DNA of 64,000 bases. Source: Bacteroidia bacterium. GTDB lineage: Bacteria; Bacteroidota; Bacteroidia; AKYH767-A; OLB10. Below, piece after piece: positions 52,501 through 61,500 of this stretch. Under the pieces are notes generated by a model. It saw only the letters and a program-made list of their open reading frames with translations, did no database searches and was not told where the DNA came from. The stretch spans positions 1 through 64,000 of the forward strand of contig JBAOIA010000012.1 of assembly GCA_037045145.1 (NCBI GenBank). The letters run 5' to 3'. Within the stretch, counting starts at the first letter, position 1, and each line of letters opens with the position of its first letter. The position numbers and the translations under genes are program-made.

Positions 52501-53994
52501 TTACCTGCCACCGGCAATTCTGTTTAATCCTGACTTGGCTTTTTGATCTAAACTGTTCTGGTATTCATGGTCGCGTAAACTGAGGCATTTCTTATAATAT
52601 TTTTCTGCCATAACCATGTTCTTCTCTTTCTCATACATCTGTGCTAAAAAATTGCAACTTGCAGCTGCATAATACAATTTCAGATTCTGACCATGATTAA
52701 TAGTTTTAAGATAAAACTCCTTGGCCTGCTCATTCATTTCCAGCTTATCCAATACCCTTGCCAACCGATATTTATATTCTAACTGATCTTTAGCTGTCTT
52801 TGCCTCAATTGAGCCTTTTGCCAATAGTTTTAATGCCTCCTGATAGTATCCACCATCAAACAATAATCTGATTTTAAGGAGATAAACATTTGGCACCTGC
52901 TGAGTAACCAATTCACTTTGTGCTTGTTTGTCTTCATCAGTAAAATCATTACCAACGTTCTTAACTTCAGTAATAAGTGAATCGTAGCCCACTTTGTCAT
53001 TTTGTAATAATTTTATCCATGCCATTTTTTGATATGCCGCTTTTACAAAACTATTCCCTTTATGCAATTTAACATAATTATTGAAATATGTGAATGCAGA
53101 ATAATCTAACTTATTAAGTTTAGACATTCCTAAAAGAAATTGGAAATAATGTATCGGATAAACCTCATCAGAAGGATTATACATTTCTAAAAGTGGAATT
53201 ATCTTGGCACTTTGTCCTGTTGTGTAATAAATATTGGTTGAAAAAAACAAATCCAAAGGCTCGTTTTCCAATGTCATCCCTGATAAAAACTTTAATACCC
53301 ACTCCGGGTCAGGTTTCAATTGATTTCTGGTAAAAACATAGGTAAACGCAATTTCTTTATTCATAAAATGAAAATCATCACTCTCTTCTCTTGTTAACAT
53401 ATACGATTGTTCCAATTCTTTTATTCCATTCGAAACGCTGCCATCCATTCCGGCAATCTTTACTAACCATTGATAATTTTCAGGTACTGCACCGATAAAA
53501 GCATGCAATACACCCAGACTTTTTAAATTCAATTCAAATTCAGGAAACTTTTTTTGATTCTCAGTAAGTAAACCGTATGCTTTTTTTACTTGCAAAGCGG
53601 CAGTCAGATATTCTTTAAATTTCAGTTTGGACAATGCTGTCATCAAGTAACATTCGGCAAGACAAAAATTGCGTAAAGGAGAAACTACAGGCATTGCTTT
53701 AATTTTTCCGGTAATTATTTCATGGTTATGTTTCAGCTCGTTAAAAACAGCCTGCTCTTCTCCAATAAATGTTTTAATGAATAAATGATAGTGATACAGA
53801 TATCCGGGAATGAGATTGTCAGGATGTTCCTTTCTCTCTGCGTCAAGACTATCTAAAGCCTGATTAAAACGCAACTTAAAAATCAGTTCATAGGCATTTT
53901 TACATCTTTCATTATAGTCTAGATATGGTGAGGACCATGCACTTATTGACGTACTGAAAAATAAAAAATACAATATTAAAACCCGAAACCTCAT
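52501..53994 (-). CDS. Exported TPR-repeat protein
   Basis: About 497 residues from ATG 53994, where the signal peptide MRFRVLILYFLFFSTSISAW starts; the frame is open 17 codons further upstream without signal-like sequence. The rest is almost entirely helical with TPR-like pairs, clearest at the C-terminus (YKYRLARVLDKLEMNEQAKEFY, YYAAASCNFLAQMYEKEKNM, MAEKYYKKCLSLRD). TPR arrays bind peptides or act as scaffolds in the periplasm. No enzymatic domain was found, and the family is not recognised beyond TPR. Confidence 0.75.
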   Translation of the reverse strand: MRFRVLILYFLFFSTSISAWSSPYLDYNERCKNAYELIFKLRFNQALDSLDAERKEHPDNLIPGYLYHYHLFIKTFIGEEQAVFNELKHNHEIITGKIKAMPVVSPLRNFCLAECYLMTALSKLKFKEYLTAALQVKKAYGLLTENQKKFPEFELNLKSLGVLHAFIGAVPENYQWLVKIAGMDGSVSNGIKELEQSYMLTREESDDFHFMNKEIAFTYVFTRNQLKPDPEWVLKFLSGMTLENEPLDLFFSTNIYYTTGQSAKIIPLLEMYNPSDEVYPIHYFQFLLGMSKLNKLDYSAFTYFNNYVKLHKGNSFVKAAYQKMAWIKLLQNDKVGYDSLITEVKNVGNDFTDEDKQAQSELVTQQVPNVYLLKIRLLFDGGYYQEALKLLAKGSIEAKTAKDQLEYKYRLARVLDKLEMNEQAKEFYLKTINHGQNLKLYYAAASCNFLAQMYEKEKNMVMAEKYYKKCLSLRDHEYQNSLDQKAKSGLNRIAGGR

Positions 53995-54069
53995 CAAACT
54001 CAATAAACAATCGTGTTTTGCAATTATACGAAGACCAAATGACAAAGTGAATTATCTTTATGTTGATAC

Positions 54070-54094
54070 TTGCAATTGCATTAATTTGAATACA
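54070..54094. repeat. 25-bp direct repeat, copy A
   Basis: The core GCAATTGCATTAATTTGAAT is identical to the second copy 117 bases downstream. It lies in the spacer before nhaA. Confidence 0.65.
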
Positions 54095-54186
54095 ACTTTA
54101 AACAGGTTTTTAGGACATTAAAAATTTGTCCACTTTTTTCTTGGAATTCCATGATTCGCTTCGCCTAATTGGTAACCAACCGTCTA

Positions 54187-54211
54187 TTGCAATTGCATTA
54201 ATTTGAATACA
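54187..54211. repeat. 25-bp direct repeat, copy B
   Basis: Second copy of the repeat at 54070. The 117-base period is divisible by three, and the minus strand between them is open (AIDGWLPIRRSESWN), so this may be a fragment of a lost coding or mobile sequence. Confidence 0.6.
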
Positions 54212-54247
54212 TCTTGTATTAATTAAAAATAATTTCTCTATAAATTT

Positions 54248-54255
54248 TAGTTTTG
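54248..54255 (+). promoter_or_regulatory. -7 box of nhaA
   Basis: TAGTTTTG ends four bases before ATG 54260, the same near-leaderless geometry seen in the array. Confidence 0.55.
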
Positions 54256-54259
54256 TAAA

Positions 54260-55411
54260 ATGATTGGAGGTAAAATCATAAACCCAATACGTCAACTTGC
54301 AGAGCAAGGCAAATTATCCGGGCTCATAATAATTGTTCTAACATTGGTATCGCTGTTGCTAAGTAATTTTCCCATTACAGCAGCGTATGTAGGGTTTTGG
54401 CAAAGTCATCTAGCTATAATGGATTACGATGTAGGTGTAATCCATATAATAAATGACGGACTAATGGTTGTGTTTTTTCTGATGATTGGCATGGAAATAA
54501 AACGCGAACTATATGTTGGCGAATTAGCTAACAGGCGCAATGCCATGCTACCCGTTATTGCAGCTTTTGGCGGAATGATAGTTCCGGCTATAATCTATGC
54601 AGTGTTTAATATCAAAGACACTCACCTACTTCATGGCTGGGCTATCCCTACCGCAACAGATATTGCATTTTCTCTTGGCGTGCTTTCCATGTTGGGAAAA
54701 AGAGTCCCATTTGCATTGAAAATTTTTTTAACAGCATTAGCTATCATTGATGATCTTGGGGCTATAATTATTATTGCTTTATTTTACACTGAACCTGAGA
54801 ACTTTCATCTATCTTTTTTAATCAGCAGTTTAGTCATTATTGGCGCACTGATGTTTCTTTCAAGAAAAGGATTTTTCAATTTATTTCTTTGGATCATTGC
54901 AAGCATTGTCATCTGGTATTTTATGCTGCTTTCCGGTGTGCATACAACTATTGCAGGTGTACTTATAGCATTTACAATTCCATTAAACAAACTTGTATCC
55001 TTCGAGAATAAACTTCACATACCTGTGAATTTTTTTATTCTTCCTGTTTTTGCATTGGCTAATACTGCCATTGTTTTATCTCTTGATAATGTTTCAGGAT
55101 TGTTTTCTACTGTTGGCTTAGGGGTTGGTTTTGGTTTGCTTATTGGGAAACCATTCGGAATAACAGCAGCTTCATGGATTGCTGTAAAATACAAATGGTG
55201 TTCACTTCCCGGAAAAATTAATTTAAAGCTGATTTTTGGCGCTGGCTTAACAGCCGGAATAGGCTTTACCATGTCTATTTTTATTGCTTCACTTTCATTT
55301 AAAGAACCTTTGCTTCTCGACACTGCAAAAATTGCCATTATTGCAGGTTCTGTTTTATCGGGTATTGCTGGTGCTCTTTTTTTGAAATCTAATTTAAAAG
55401 AAATATCTTAA
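54260..55411 (+). CDS. nhaA: Na+/H+ antiporter NhaA
   Basis: Exchanges protons for sodium ions across the inner membrane to keep pH and Na+ balance. 383 residues, close to E. coli NhaA (388). About 12 membrane helices. LMVVFFLMIGMEIKRELYVGEL and WAIPTATDIAFSLGVLSMLG are signature segments, and the ion-binding Asp pair is in LAIIDDLGAIIIIALFYT. GKPFGITAASWIAVK and GAGLTAGIGFTMSIFIASL close the family pattern. The promoter box is only four bases from the ATG. Confidence 0.95.
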   Translation: MIGGKIINPIRQLAEQGKLSGLIIIVLTLVSLLLSNFPITAAYVGFWQSHLAIMDYDVGVIHIINDGLMVVFFLMIGMEIKRELYVGELANRRNAMLPVIAAFGGMIVPAIIYAVFNIKDTHLLHGWAIPTATDIAFSLGVLSMLGKRVPFALKIFLTALAIIDDLGAIIIIALFYTEPENFHLSFLISSLVIIGALMFLSRKGFFNLFLWIIASIVIWYFMLLSGVHTTIAGVLIAFTIPLNKLVSFENKLHIPVNFFILPVFALANTAIVLSLDNVSGLFSTVGLGVGFGLLIGKPFGITAASWIAVKYKWCSLPGKINLKLIFGAGLTAGIGFTMSIFIASLSFKEPLLLDTAKIAIIAGSVLSGIAGALFLKSNLKEIS

Positions 55412-55418
55412 CTTAATT

Positions 55419-56183
55419 TCAATCATCCTCAGGATATTTCTTTCGCTGTTTGTTCAAAGGGTCTTCGTGAAAAAAATAACGAATATCTATTGTCAGATAA
55501 TTACCTGAAATATCGGTTTCAAATACTTTATAATTTCTGCCTGTAATTAAGGTTCTTGAACGATAAATAAAACTATATGGGCGATGAAACGAAACTCCAA
55601 GATAAAAATACCCTGCTTTTTCTGTTCTGTATTCTGCACCTACATTGGCAATGATTGCAGGTTTAATCCAGCTTTTTCTTAACCCTTCGCTTTCAAAATT
55701 ATCATCACCAATGTAAATGTCTGACGGGTAAAAATCGAATGAGTTACCTAACGAGGCATCTATGTACATCTTTTGTCCAAGTCTGATATATACCAAGGCC
55801 GAAATCGGTATCTCATATCCTATAAATTTATAATTACGTTTATGACTCAATGCCGAGTCAGCAATCTGAATCTGATAATTTCTTCTTGTATAGTTTATTC
55901 CCGTTTCAATAGAAAGACGCTCAGTAAAACCACGCCTGATAACCATGCCTGCACAATAACCTGAATTGGGTTGAATGGTAACTTTTGCCTGCCCCTGCTC
56001 TGCAGATTGTGCACCTGTGCGGAAAAAGTCATTATTAAAAATTGGTTTAAACTGAAAACCGATTGTTGCAACACCTTTTTGAGAAAAAACGTTGCCGGAA
56101 AATATCCCAATCATAAGAAGCCCAAAAACTAAAAAGTGTTTTACAAAATATTGTCTGCTGCAAACTTGGTAGAAAAATTTCAT
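55419..56183 (-). CDS. Outer-membrane beta-barrel protein (OmpA/porin-like)
   Basis: 254 residues. A long N-terminus (MKFFYQVCSRQYFVKHF) precedes a hydrophobic signal segment (LVFGLLMIGIFSGNVFSQ). The mature part alternates short amphipathic beta-strands ending in aromatic residues (GYCAGMVIRRGFTERLSIE, ISALVYIRLGQKMYIDASLG, KAGYFYLGVSFHRPYSFIY, YLTIDIRYFF), as in 8-10 strand outer-membrane barrels of Bacteroidota. Fourteen bases separate it from the vWA gene upstream on the same strand, so the two likely act together. Confidence 0.78.
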   Translation of the reverse strand: MKFFYQVCSRQYFVKHFLVFGLLMIGIFSGNVFSQKGVATIGFQFKPIFNNDFFRTGAQSAEQGQAKVTIQPNSGYCAGMVIRRGFTERLSIETGINYTRRNYQIQIADSALSHKRNYKFIGYEIPISALVYIRLGQKMYIDASLGNSFDFYPSDIYIGDDNFESEGLRKSWIKPAIIANVGAEYRTEKAGYFYLGVSFHRPYSFIYRSRTLITGRNYKVFETDISGNYLTIDIRYFFHEDPLNKQRKKYPEDD

Positions 56184-56196
56184 CTCTGAAAATAAT

Positions 56197-57525
56197 TTAA
56201 TAATTCAATTTCTCACATTTACACTTCTTCTTTTTATAAAAAGGTTCGCAAAAATGCGGGTCGTCCTTATCGGGTTTTGCCAGATATTCAAATAAATCTC
56301 TTTTTGTATTATAACGATATTCCGATCCATCTATCATAAATGTTGCATCGGTATTCGTCCGGTTGTAAAAATCACTGATGTCATCTTCAATAGTATGAAT
56401 ACTGCCTTTTGTTTTATAAGCTAAGTTTATGTACTGTGGATTGATGCCGCTGTAGGTTCCACAGAGAACAACCTTAACCGGAACTTTTACATCTTTTACC
56501 AAACAATAATCACGCATACAGGAATTGTTATCGGCAATTAATATCAGGTTTTTAAAATCAGGATACTTCTGAATGCCTTTCAATATAGCTTCCACATCGT
56601 TTTCTTCAGGGTCGCCACCATTGCCTTTGGCTTTAACCTTACTTAACAAGCCAATTATTTTATTGATGTTTTCTGCCTTTTCAAAATAAACACCTCTTGT
56701 CCTCCCTATTTTTTTCCGTTTTTCCATATTACCATCATTAAAGAAAACGAAATATTTTATACCTGATTGTTTAAGATTCAACGAATGCCAAAGTACAGCC
56801 TGTGCACCATAAGGATACATGCTGCCTGTCCAGTCCATTATCACTAAGCAATTATCCCATTCAGGATGACGTGAAAAAATCTTATATACAACGCTATCGG
56901 TAATTCCCCCGTTGTTGGCAATAAAACTGTTGATTTTTCTGGTGGTAATAGTATTCTGATCAGTGTGTTTATTGTTTTTTAAAGTATCGTCATAAACTTG
57001 CTGCTTGATAATATTTTCCTGTTGCTTGACAGGCTCACTTTTTATTGGGGCCAAATGAATAGCTATGCCATGAAACATTTTTTTTGCTTCATCATCTGTA
57101 TTACAGGAAGTTTGTAGCAGTATTTTAAATTTAGTTTGTTCACTATTGAGGTCAGGTGAAAGTTTAAATAAATTCTTCAATCGTTGCGCCAATAAAGTGT
57201 GATAGTTTGTCAACCAAAAATTGATGTTTTTAGGATACTGTGTATATATAAAAATGATGGTGTCTGCATAAAATCCGGAGGGAATACCTTTCCAGTCTGC
57301 AGTATTTTTAATTTTTGATTTAGCATAACCATTTTCTAAAATTGCGAAAGATTTATATTCCTCTTTTTGAAAAGTATCTATGGTATCGCTGGTAAAAACT
57401 TCTTCTATTTCCGTACTGTATTTGGCCGGATTATCGAGCCACTCCTGATGGAATTTTACCTGCTGCGAAAAGCTTTGTACTGCCATCAGCAATATTGTAA
57501 AAGTATTCAGAAGTTTTAGCGACAT
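56197..57525 (-). CDS. Exported protein with von Willebrand A-like domain
   Basis: 442 residues with signal peptide MSLKLLNTFTILLMAVQSFS. The middle (about 215-385) is vWA-like: LVIMDWTGSMYPYG carries the D-x-T-x-S metal-dependent adhesion motif. KYFVFFNDGNMEKRK and GGDPEENDVEAILKGI follow, and the second conserved strand is NLILIADNNS. The N-terminal 200 residues are unrecognised. The C-terminus is Cys/Lys-rich (KKKKCKCEKLNY). It starts three bases after the phosphoribosyltransferase stop. The neighbouring barrel suggests a cell-envelope assembly, perhaps adhesion; that is inference. Confidence 0.72.
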   Translation of the reverse strand: MSLKLLNTFTILLMAVQSFSQQVKFHQEWLDNPAKYSTEIEEVFTSDTIDTFQKEEYKSFAILENGYAKSKIKNTADWKGIPSGFYADTIIFIYTQYPKNINFWLTNYHTLLAQRLKNLFKLSPDLNSEQTKFKILLQTSCNTDDEAKKMFHGIAIHLAPIKSEPVKQQENIIKQQVYDDTLKNNKHTDQNTITTRKINSFIANNGGITDSVVYKIFSRHPEWDNCLVIMDWTGSMYPYGAQAVLWHSLNLKQSGIKYFVFFNDGNMEKRKKIGRTRGVYFEKAENINKIIGLLSKVKAKGNGGDPEENDVEAILKGIQKYPDFKNLILIADNNSCMRDYCLVKDVKVPVKVVLCGTYSGINPQYINLAYKTKGSIHTIEDDISDFYNRTNTDATFMIDGSEYRYNTKRDLFEYLAKPDKDDPHFCEPFYKKKKCKCEKLNY

Positions 57526-57528
57526 GAT

Positions 57529-58035
57529 TTATGCTATATAAACAACATCTTTTTTCCCTTTCTTCAAATCGGCAACAATATGTTCGTGGGTGGTGGTAGA
57601 AAGCGTAAGTCCAACAAAATCTGTAGCCACAGGATAACGCTTGTGATCGCGGTCAACAAGCAATGCAGTACTGATTTTTTTAACATCTGCTTCCAAAAAT
57701 GGACGCAGACTATGAATAAGTGTTTTACCTGAATTGAGCACATCATCTACAATAATGACAACTTTATTTTTTAGCAATGCCGTATTGTCAATTCCTTTAA
57801 TGTTTGGATGCAATGGGTTTGATTTATCAATAATCACCTCCAGCATATTTACTTTAAGCGGATAGCTTTCAACAATAATATCTTTCAACTTGGTTGCCAT
57901 AACGTAACCACTTCTTGCAATACCGGCAATAAAAATATTTTTTTCGTTGATGTTATCCTCATAAATCTGACAAGCAATACGTCTTAGTTTTTGCTGTATT
58001 TGTTCGGAATTTAAAATTACCTGACGCTTTTCCAT
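57529..58035 (-). CDS. Phosphoribosyltransferase family protein (PyrR-like)
   Basis: 168 residues. The PRPP-binding motif VVIIVDDVLNSGKTL is present, together with IFIAGIARSGYVMATKL and a hood region (LLVDRDHKRYPVATDFVGL). The order and length resemble bifunctional PyrR regulators/uracil phosphoribosyltransferases. It heads a three-gene minus-strand operon with the vWA and beta-barrel genes, which is an odd partner set for a nucleotide enzyme. PyrR versus another PRT type is not settled. Confidence 0.8.
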   Translation of the reverse strand: MEKRQVILNSEQIQQKLRRIACQIYEDNINEKNIFIAGIARSGYVMATKLKDIIVESYPLKVNMLEVIIDKSNPLHPNIKGIDNTALLKNKVVIIVDDVLNSGKTLIHSLRPFLEADVKKISTALLVDRDHKRYPVATDFVGLTLSTTTHEHIVADLKKGKKDVVYIA

Positions 58036-58167
58036 TTTTTCATTTTTACTTAAAGCGGCATAAAAATAGAATATTTCTATTATTGCCTTTATTTTTTAAA
58101 CTTTATTGTTTCATTTCTTCGTTTATTTATCCTTAATTTTACCGTAATATTTAAAAAACACTACAGA

Positions 58168-61041
58168 ATGGTATTTCAATTAAAAATGCTCATATTAAAA
58201 AGTACGGTTTTTTATTTTATACTGTCTATTTTTACTTTGACCGTCACCTATGCTCAAAAGCAGTTTCATTTTACAGCAGGCATAACTAATGACGATTTTG
58301 AGAAAGGTGTTATGATTTTAAGAATAAAATCTGACTATCGAAATCTATGTAACGACAGCTACATAAACTCACCCGATTTGATAAAAGTATTTAATAAACT
58401 TTCGGTAACTGAAGTTAAAAAGAAATTCTCGCATCACAAACCTCCTGTTGAAGGCAAAACAGCTTTTGGTTTTCCATTGACTGATTTGTCATTGATTTAT
58501 GCTATAAAGTTCAATATTGATATCCCAATTGAAAAAGCCGCTTCCATGCTACTATCTTGCAAAGAGGTACAGTATGCCGATCCATCTTTTATTGACAAAC
58601 TGCTTTATATCCCCAATGATACTTTAGCTATTCCGCAATATCAATATCATCACGTTAACATACATACTTTTGATGGCTGGGATATTCAGAAAGGTGATAC
58701 CAACATTGTAATTGGCATTACTGATACCGGAGTTGATACAGCACATATTGAGCTGATTAATCAGTTAAAATACAACTATGCCGACCCAATAAATGGTATT
58801 GACGATGATGGTGATGGTTATATTGACAACTATCGCGGATGGAACGTGGCATTTAACTCAAATGATGTTCAGGGGTCTGTTCCATTGCATGGAAATTTTG
58901 TTGCAGGCATTTCTAATGCAGAAGTTGATAACGTAACAGGTATTGCCGGAGTAGGCTTTAAAACCAAATTTTTACCTGTCAGCTGCTCGCCCGGGTCGAA
59001 TGTTATTGTAAATGGCTATGATGCAATTGTGTATGCTGCCGACCATGGTTGCTCAGTAATTAACTGCTCATGGGGTGGCTTTGGCAGTTCTCAATTTTCG
59101 CAGGATGTTATTAACTATGCAACATTTAATAAAAATGCACTGGTAGTTGCTGCAGCAGGAAATGCCAACAACGATGCACCATTTTTTCCGGCATCATATC
59201 AATATGTATTGAGTGTTGGGGGAACTGATTCTGCTGATGTAAAATGGACGTCATCACCAACATCGGGTAGCAGTTTTGGCAGCTATGTTGATGTAACAGC
59301 TCCCGGAGATAAAATATTTTCGATTTTTCCTACAAACAGTAACCCACCCTATTGGTACTCGGGCGGAACTTCGGAAGCAGCACCTCAGGTTTCTGCCATT
59401 GCTGCCTTGGTAAAAGCACAGTTTCCTACATTAAATGCTTTACAGATTGGTGAAAGAATCCGTGCAACATGTGATGATATTTATTCCATTCCGGGTAATG
59501 CACCTTTTATCAATATGCTCGGTAAAGGAAGAGTTAATTTACTGAATGCACTCACACAGCCGGCAACATCAGTCAGAGCATTTGATATAAAAAATACTGA
59601 TAATAACGATAATGCTTTTTCGCCTAACGATACAGTCAGAATTAGTGCTGTATTTTTCAACCTGCTTGACCCTGTCAGTAACTTATCTGTTACCATACAG
59701 GCAAACAATCCTGACATCTCATTTTTAAACAACTCCTTTCTTGCCGGAAGTATGGCAACTATGCAGTCCGATAGTAACCGTAGTAATCCATTTTTGGCAG
59801 TTATTGATCCATCAATACCAAAGAATACAAAAGTTGTTTTCACTATGACATTTACAGCAGGCACCTATGTTGACATACAGCAGTTTGAAATGACTGTGAA
59901 TGTTGATTATATCAATGTTTTAGTGAATGACATTGGCGTAAGCATTACAAGTAAAGGCAGAATTGGATTTAATGATTCCGGAAACTCGCAGGGCATTGGT
60001 TTTACGCAAAACGAAGGGCCAAACTTACTCTATTCAGGAAGTTTAATGATTGGTGTTAATGATAGTATGGTGAGTGATGCTGTTGCAGGTACACCGGCAG
60101 GAGCTATTAATGAACATTTTGCTCCAATAGATTATGTCCATGCCATTGTTCCTTCTGTTGTTTCGGAGTTTGATTTGACTACAAAGTTTAATGACAATAA
60201 TAACAGTTTACCGATTGGAGTTAACGTATCACATAATACCTATGTATGGAGTACACCTGCCGAACGCAAATTTGTAGTTGCAGAGTATATAATTACCAAC
60301 AACAGCAATAATACTTACAGCGATTTGTATGCGGGCATCTATGCCGACTGGGACATTACAGAAAATACGTATGCAACAAACAGAGCAATGTTTGATTCAA
60401 CTTTAAATATGGGTTATGCTTTTGAAGTTACTGCCAGCAACAATTATACAGCAATAAAATTACTGACTCCAGGCATAGCGCATTATTATGCATACAACAA
60501 TGATGGCAGTGATGGAAGTGTAAATATTTATGACGGTTTCAGTAAACAGGAAAAATATCAAAGTATGAATGGTTCAGGACGAGCACAAGCAGGCATGAAT
60601 GGTAATGGTACTGACATTAGCATGCTGTTGAGTAGTGGACCGTTTTTAGTACTACCTAACGACTCTGTGAAGGTGGCATTTGCATTACTTGGTGGCGACA
60701 GCCTTAATGAAATTGAAGCAGCAGCAACTGCCGCACAAATTAAATATAACACAGTTGGCATTTCCGAAGTAGAAAATCAAGGAAACGCAATTTTGGTTTA
60801 TCCAAATCCTGCTGCAGCTGTTGTGAATGTTCATGTGCCTCATTCAACTTCTGGTTCCGTAAAAATTGAAATGTATGATACATTCGGGAACCTTGTAACT
60901 ACTAAAACTTATTTACAGAAAACAAAAAACACATTACAGACTGATATAAGTAACTTGTCAAACGGAATTTATTTTCTTAGATTTACAAGTAATCAGATAA
61001 ACAAAACCATTAAAATAAATATACTACATGATAAACCCTGA
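58168..61041 (+). CDS. Subtilisin-like serine protease with T9SS sorting domain
   Basis: 957 residues, secreted. A signal peptide (ending VTYAQ, near residue 30) is followed by a propeptide-like region to about 170 and the S8 catalytic domain. Asp186 lies in GITDTGVDTAH, His241 in PLHGNFVAG and Ser402 in GGTSEAAPQVSAIAAL, with the oxyanion Asn in VVAAAGNAN. Beta-sandwich domains fill about 465-865. The end is a type A sorting domain (VYPNPAAAVVNVHV to NKTIKINI). The last 14 bases overlap the next gene, so the two are probably translationally coupled. Likely substrates are extracellular proteins. Confidence 0.9.
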   Translation: MVFQLKMLILKSTVFYFILSIFTLTVTYAQKQFHFTAGITNDDFEKGVMILRIKSDYRNLCNDSYINSPDLIKVFNKLSVTEVKKKFSHHKPPVEGKTAFGFPLTDLSLIYAIKFNIDIPIEKAASMLLSCKEVQYADPSFIDKLLYIPNDTLAIPQYQYHHVNIHTFDGWDIQKGDTNIVIGITDTGVDTAHIELINQLKYNYADPINGIDDDGDGYIDNYRGWNVAFNSNDVQGSVPLHGNFVAGISNAEVDNVTGIAGVGFKTKFLPVSCSPGSNVIVNGYDAIVYAADHGCSVINCSWGGFGSSQFSQDVINYATFNKNALVVAAAGNANNDAPFFPASYQYVLSVGGTDSADVKWTSSPTSGSSFGSYVDVTAPGDKIFSIFPTNSNPPYWYSGGTSEAAPQVSAIAALVKAQFPTLNALQIGERIRATCDDIYSIPGNAPFINMLGKGRVNLLNALTQPATSVRAFDIKNTDNNDNAFSPNDTVRISAVFFNLLDPVSNLSVTIQANNPDISFLNNSFLAGSMATMQSDSNRSNPFLAVIDPSIPKNTKVVFTMTFTAGTYVDIQQFEMTVNVDYINVLVNDIGVSITSKGRIGFNDSGNSQGIGFTQNEGPNLLYSGSLMIGVNDSMVSDAVAGTPAGAINEHFAPIDYVHAIVPSVVSEFDLTTKFNDNNNSLPIGVNVSHNTYVWSTPAERKFVVAEYIITNNSNNTYSDLYAGIYADWDITENTYATNRAMFDSTLNMGYAFEVTASNNYTAIKLLTPGIAHYYAYNNDGSDGSVNIYDGFSKQEKYQSMNGSGRAQAGMNGNGTDISMLLSSGPFLVLPNDSVKVAFALLGGDSLNEIEAAATAAQIKYNTVGISEVENQGNAILVYPNPAAAVVNVHVPHSTSGSVKIEMYDTFGNLVTTKTYLQKTKNTLQTDISNLSNGIYFLRFTSNQINKTIKINILHDKP

Positions 61042-61492
61042 GAAATTACAATTCCTAAAAATTAACTTTATTGAACTCCTTAAAAAGCTAAGAGGAAGTG
61101 AAGTTCCTGAATGGGGCAAAATGAATGCACAACAAATGGTTGAACATTTTGGTGATGCCATTGAAGATGCCTTCGGAAAAAACAATCACACATTAATAAC
61201 ACCACCCGATAAGCTTGAAGCAACACGTGCATTTATGTTAAGCGAAAAAGATTTTAAACCCAATACAAAAAACTCGTTGATGAGTGAAACACCTGCGGCA
61301 ACCAAATTACCTGATTTGGCTGCTGCAATTGCCCGTGTTGAAAATAATATAAGAGAGTTTGAAATATTTTTTTCAGAAAATCCTGAGAAAAAAGTAATGA
61401 ATCCATTTTTTGGTGAATTGAATTTTGCCGAAAATATTCAACTGTTGCATAAACATGCTTTACATCACCTAAGACAATTTAAACTGATCTGA
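61028..61492 (+). CDS. DUF1569/DinB-like protein
   Basis: 154 residues, no signal peptide. The pattern WGKMNAQQMVEHFGDAIEDA near residue 35 and the C-terminal ENIQLLHKHALHHLRQFKLI match the four-helix DinB/YfiT-like superfamily (DUF1569), whose His residues (MVEHFGD, HKHALHHLRQF) bind a metal. Enzymatic role unknown; some relatives are thiol-dependent transferases. The start overlaps the end of the protease gene by 14 bases. Confidence 0.78.
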   Translation: MINPEKLQFLKINFIELLKKLRGSEVPEWGKMNAQQMVEHFGDAIEDAFGKNNHTLITPPDKLEATRAFMLSEKDFKPNTKNSLMSETPAATKLPDLAAAIARVENNIREFEIFFSENPEKKVMNPFFGELNFAENIQLLHKHALHHLRQFKLI

Positions 61493-61500
61493 GACCTGAT

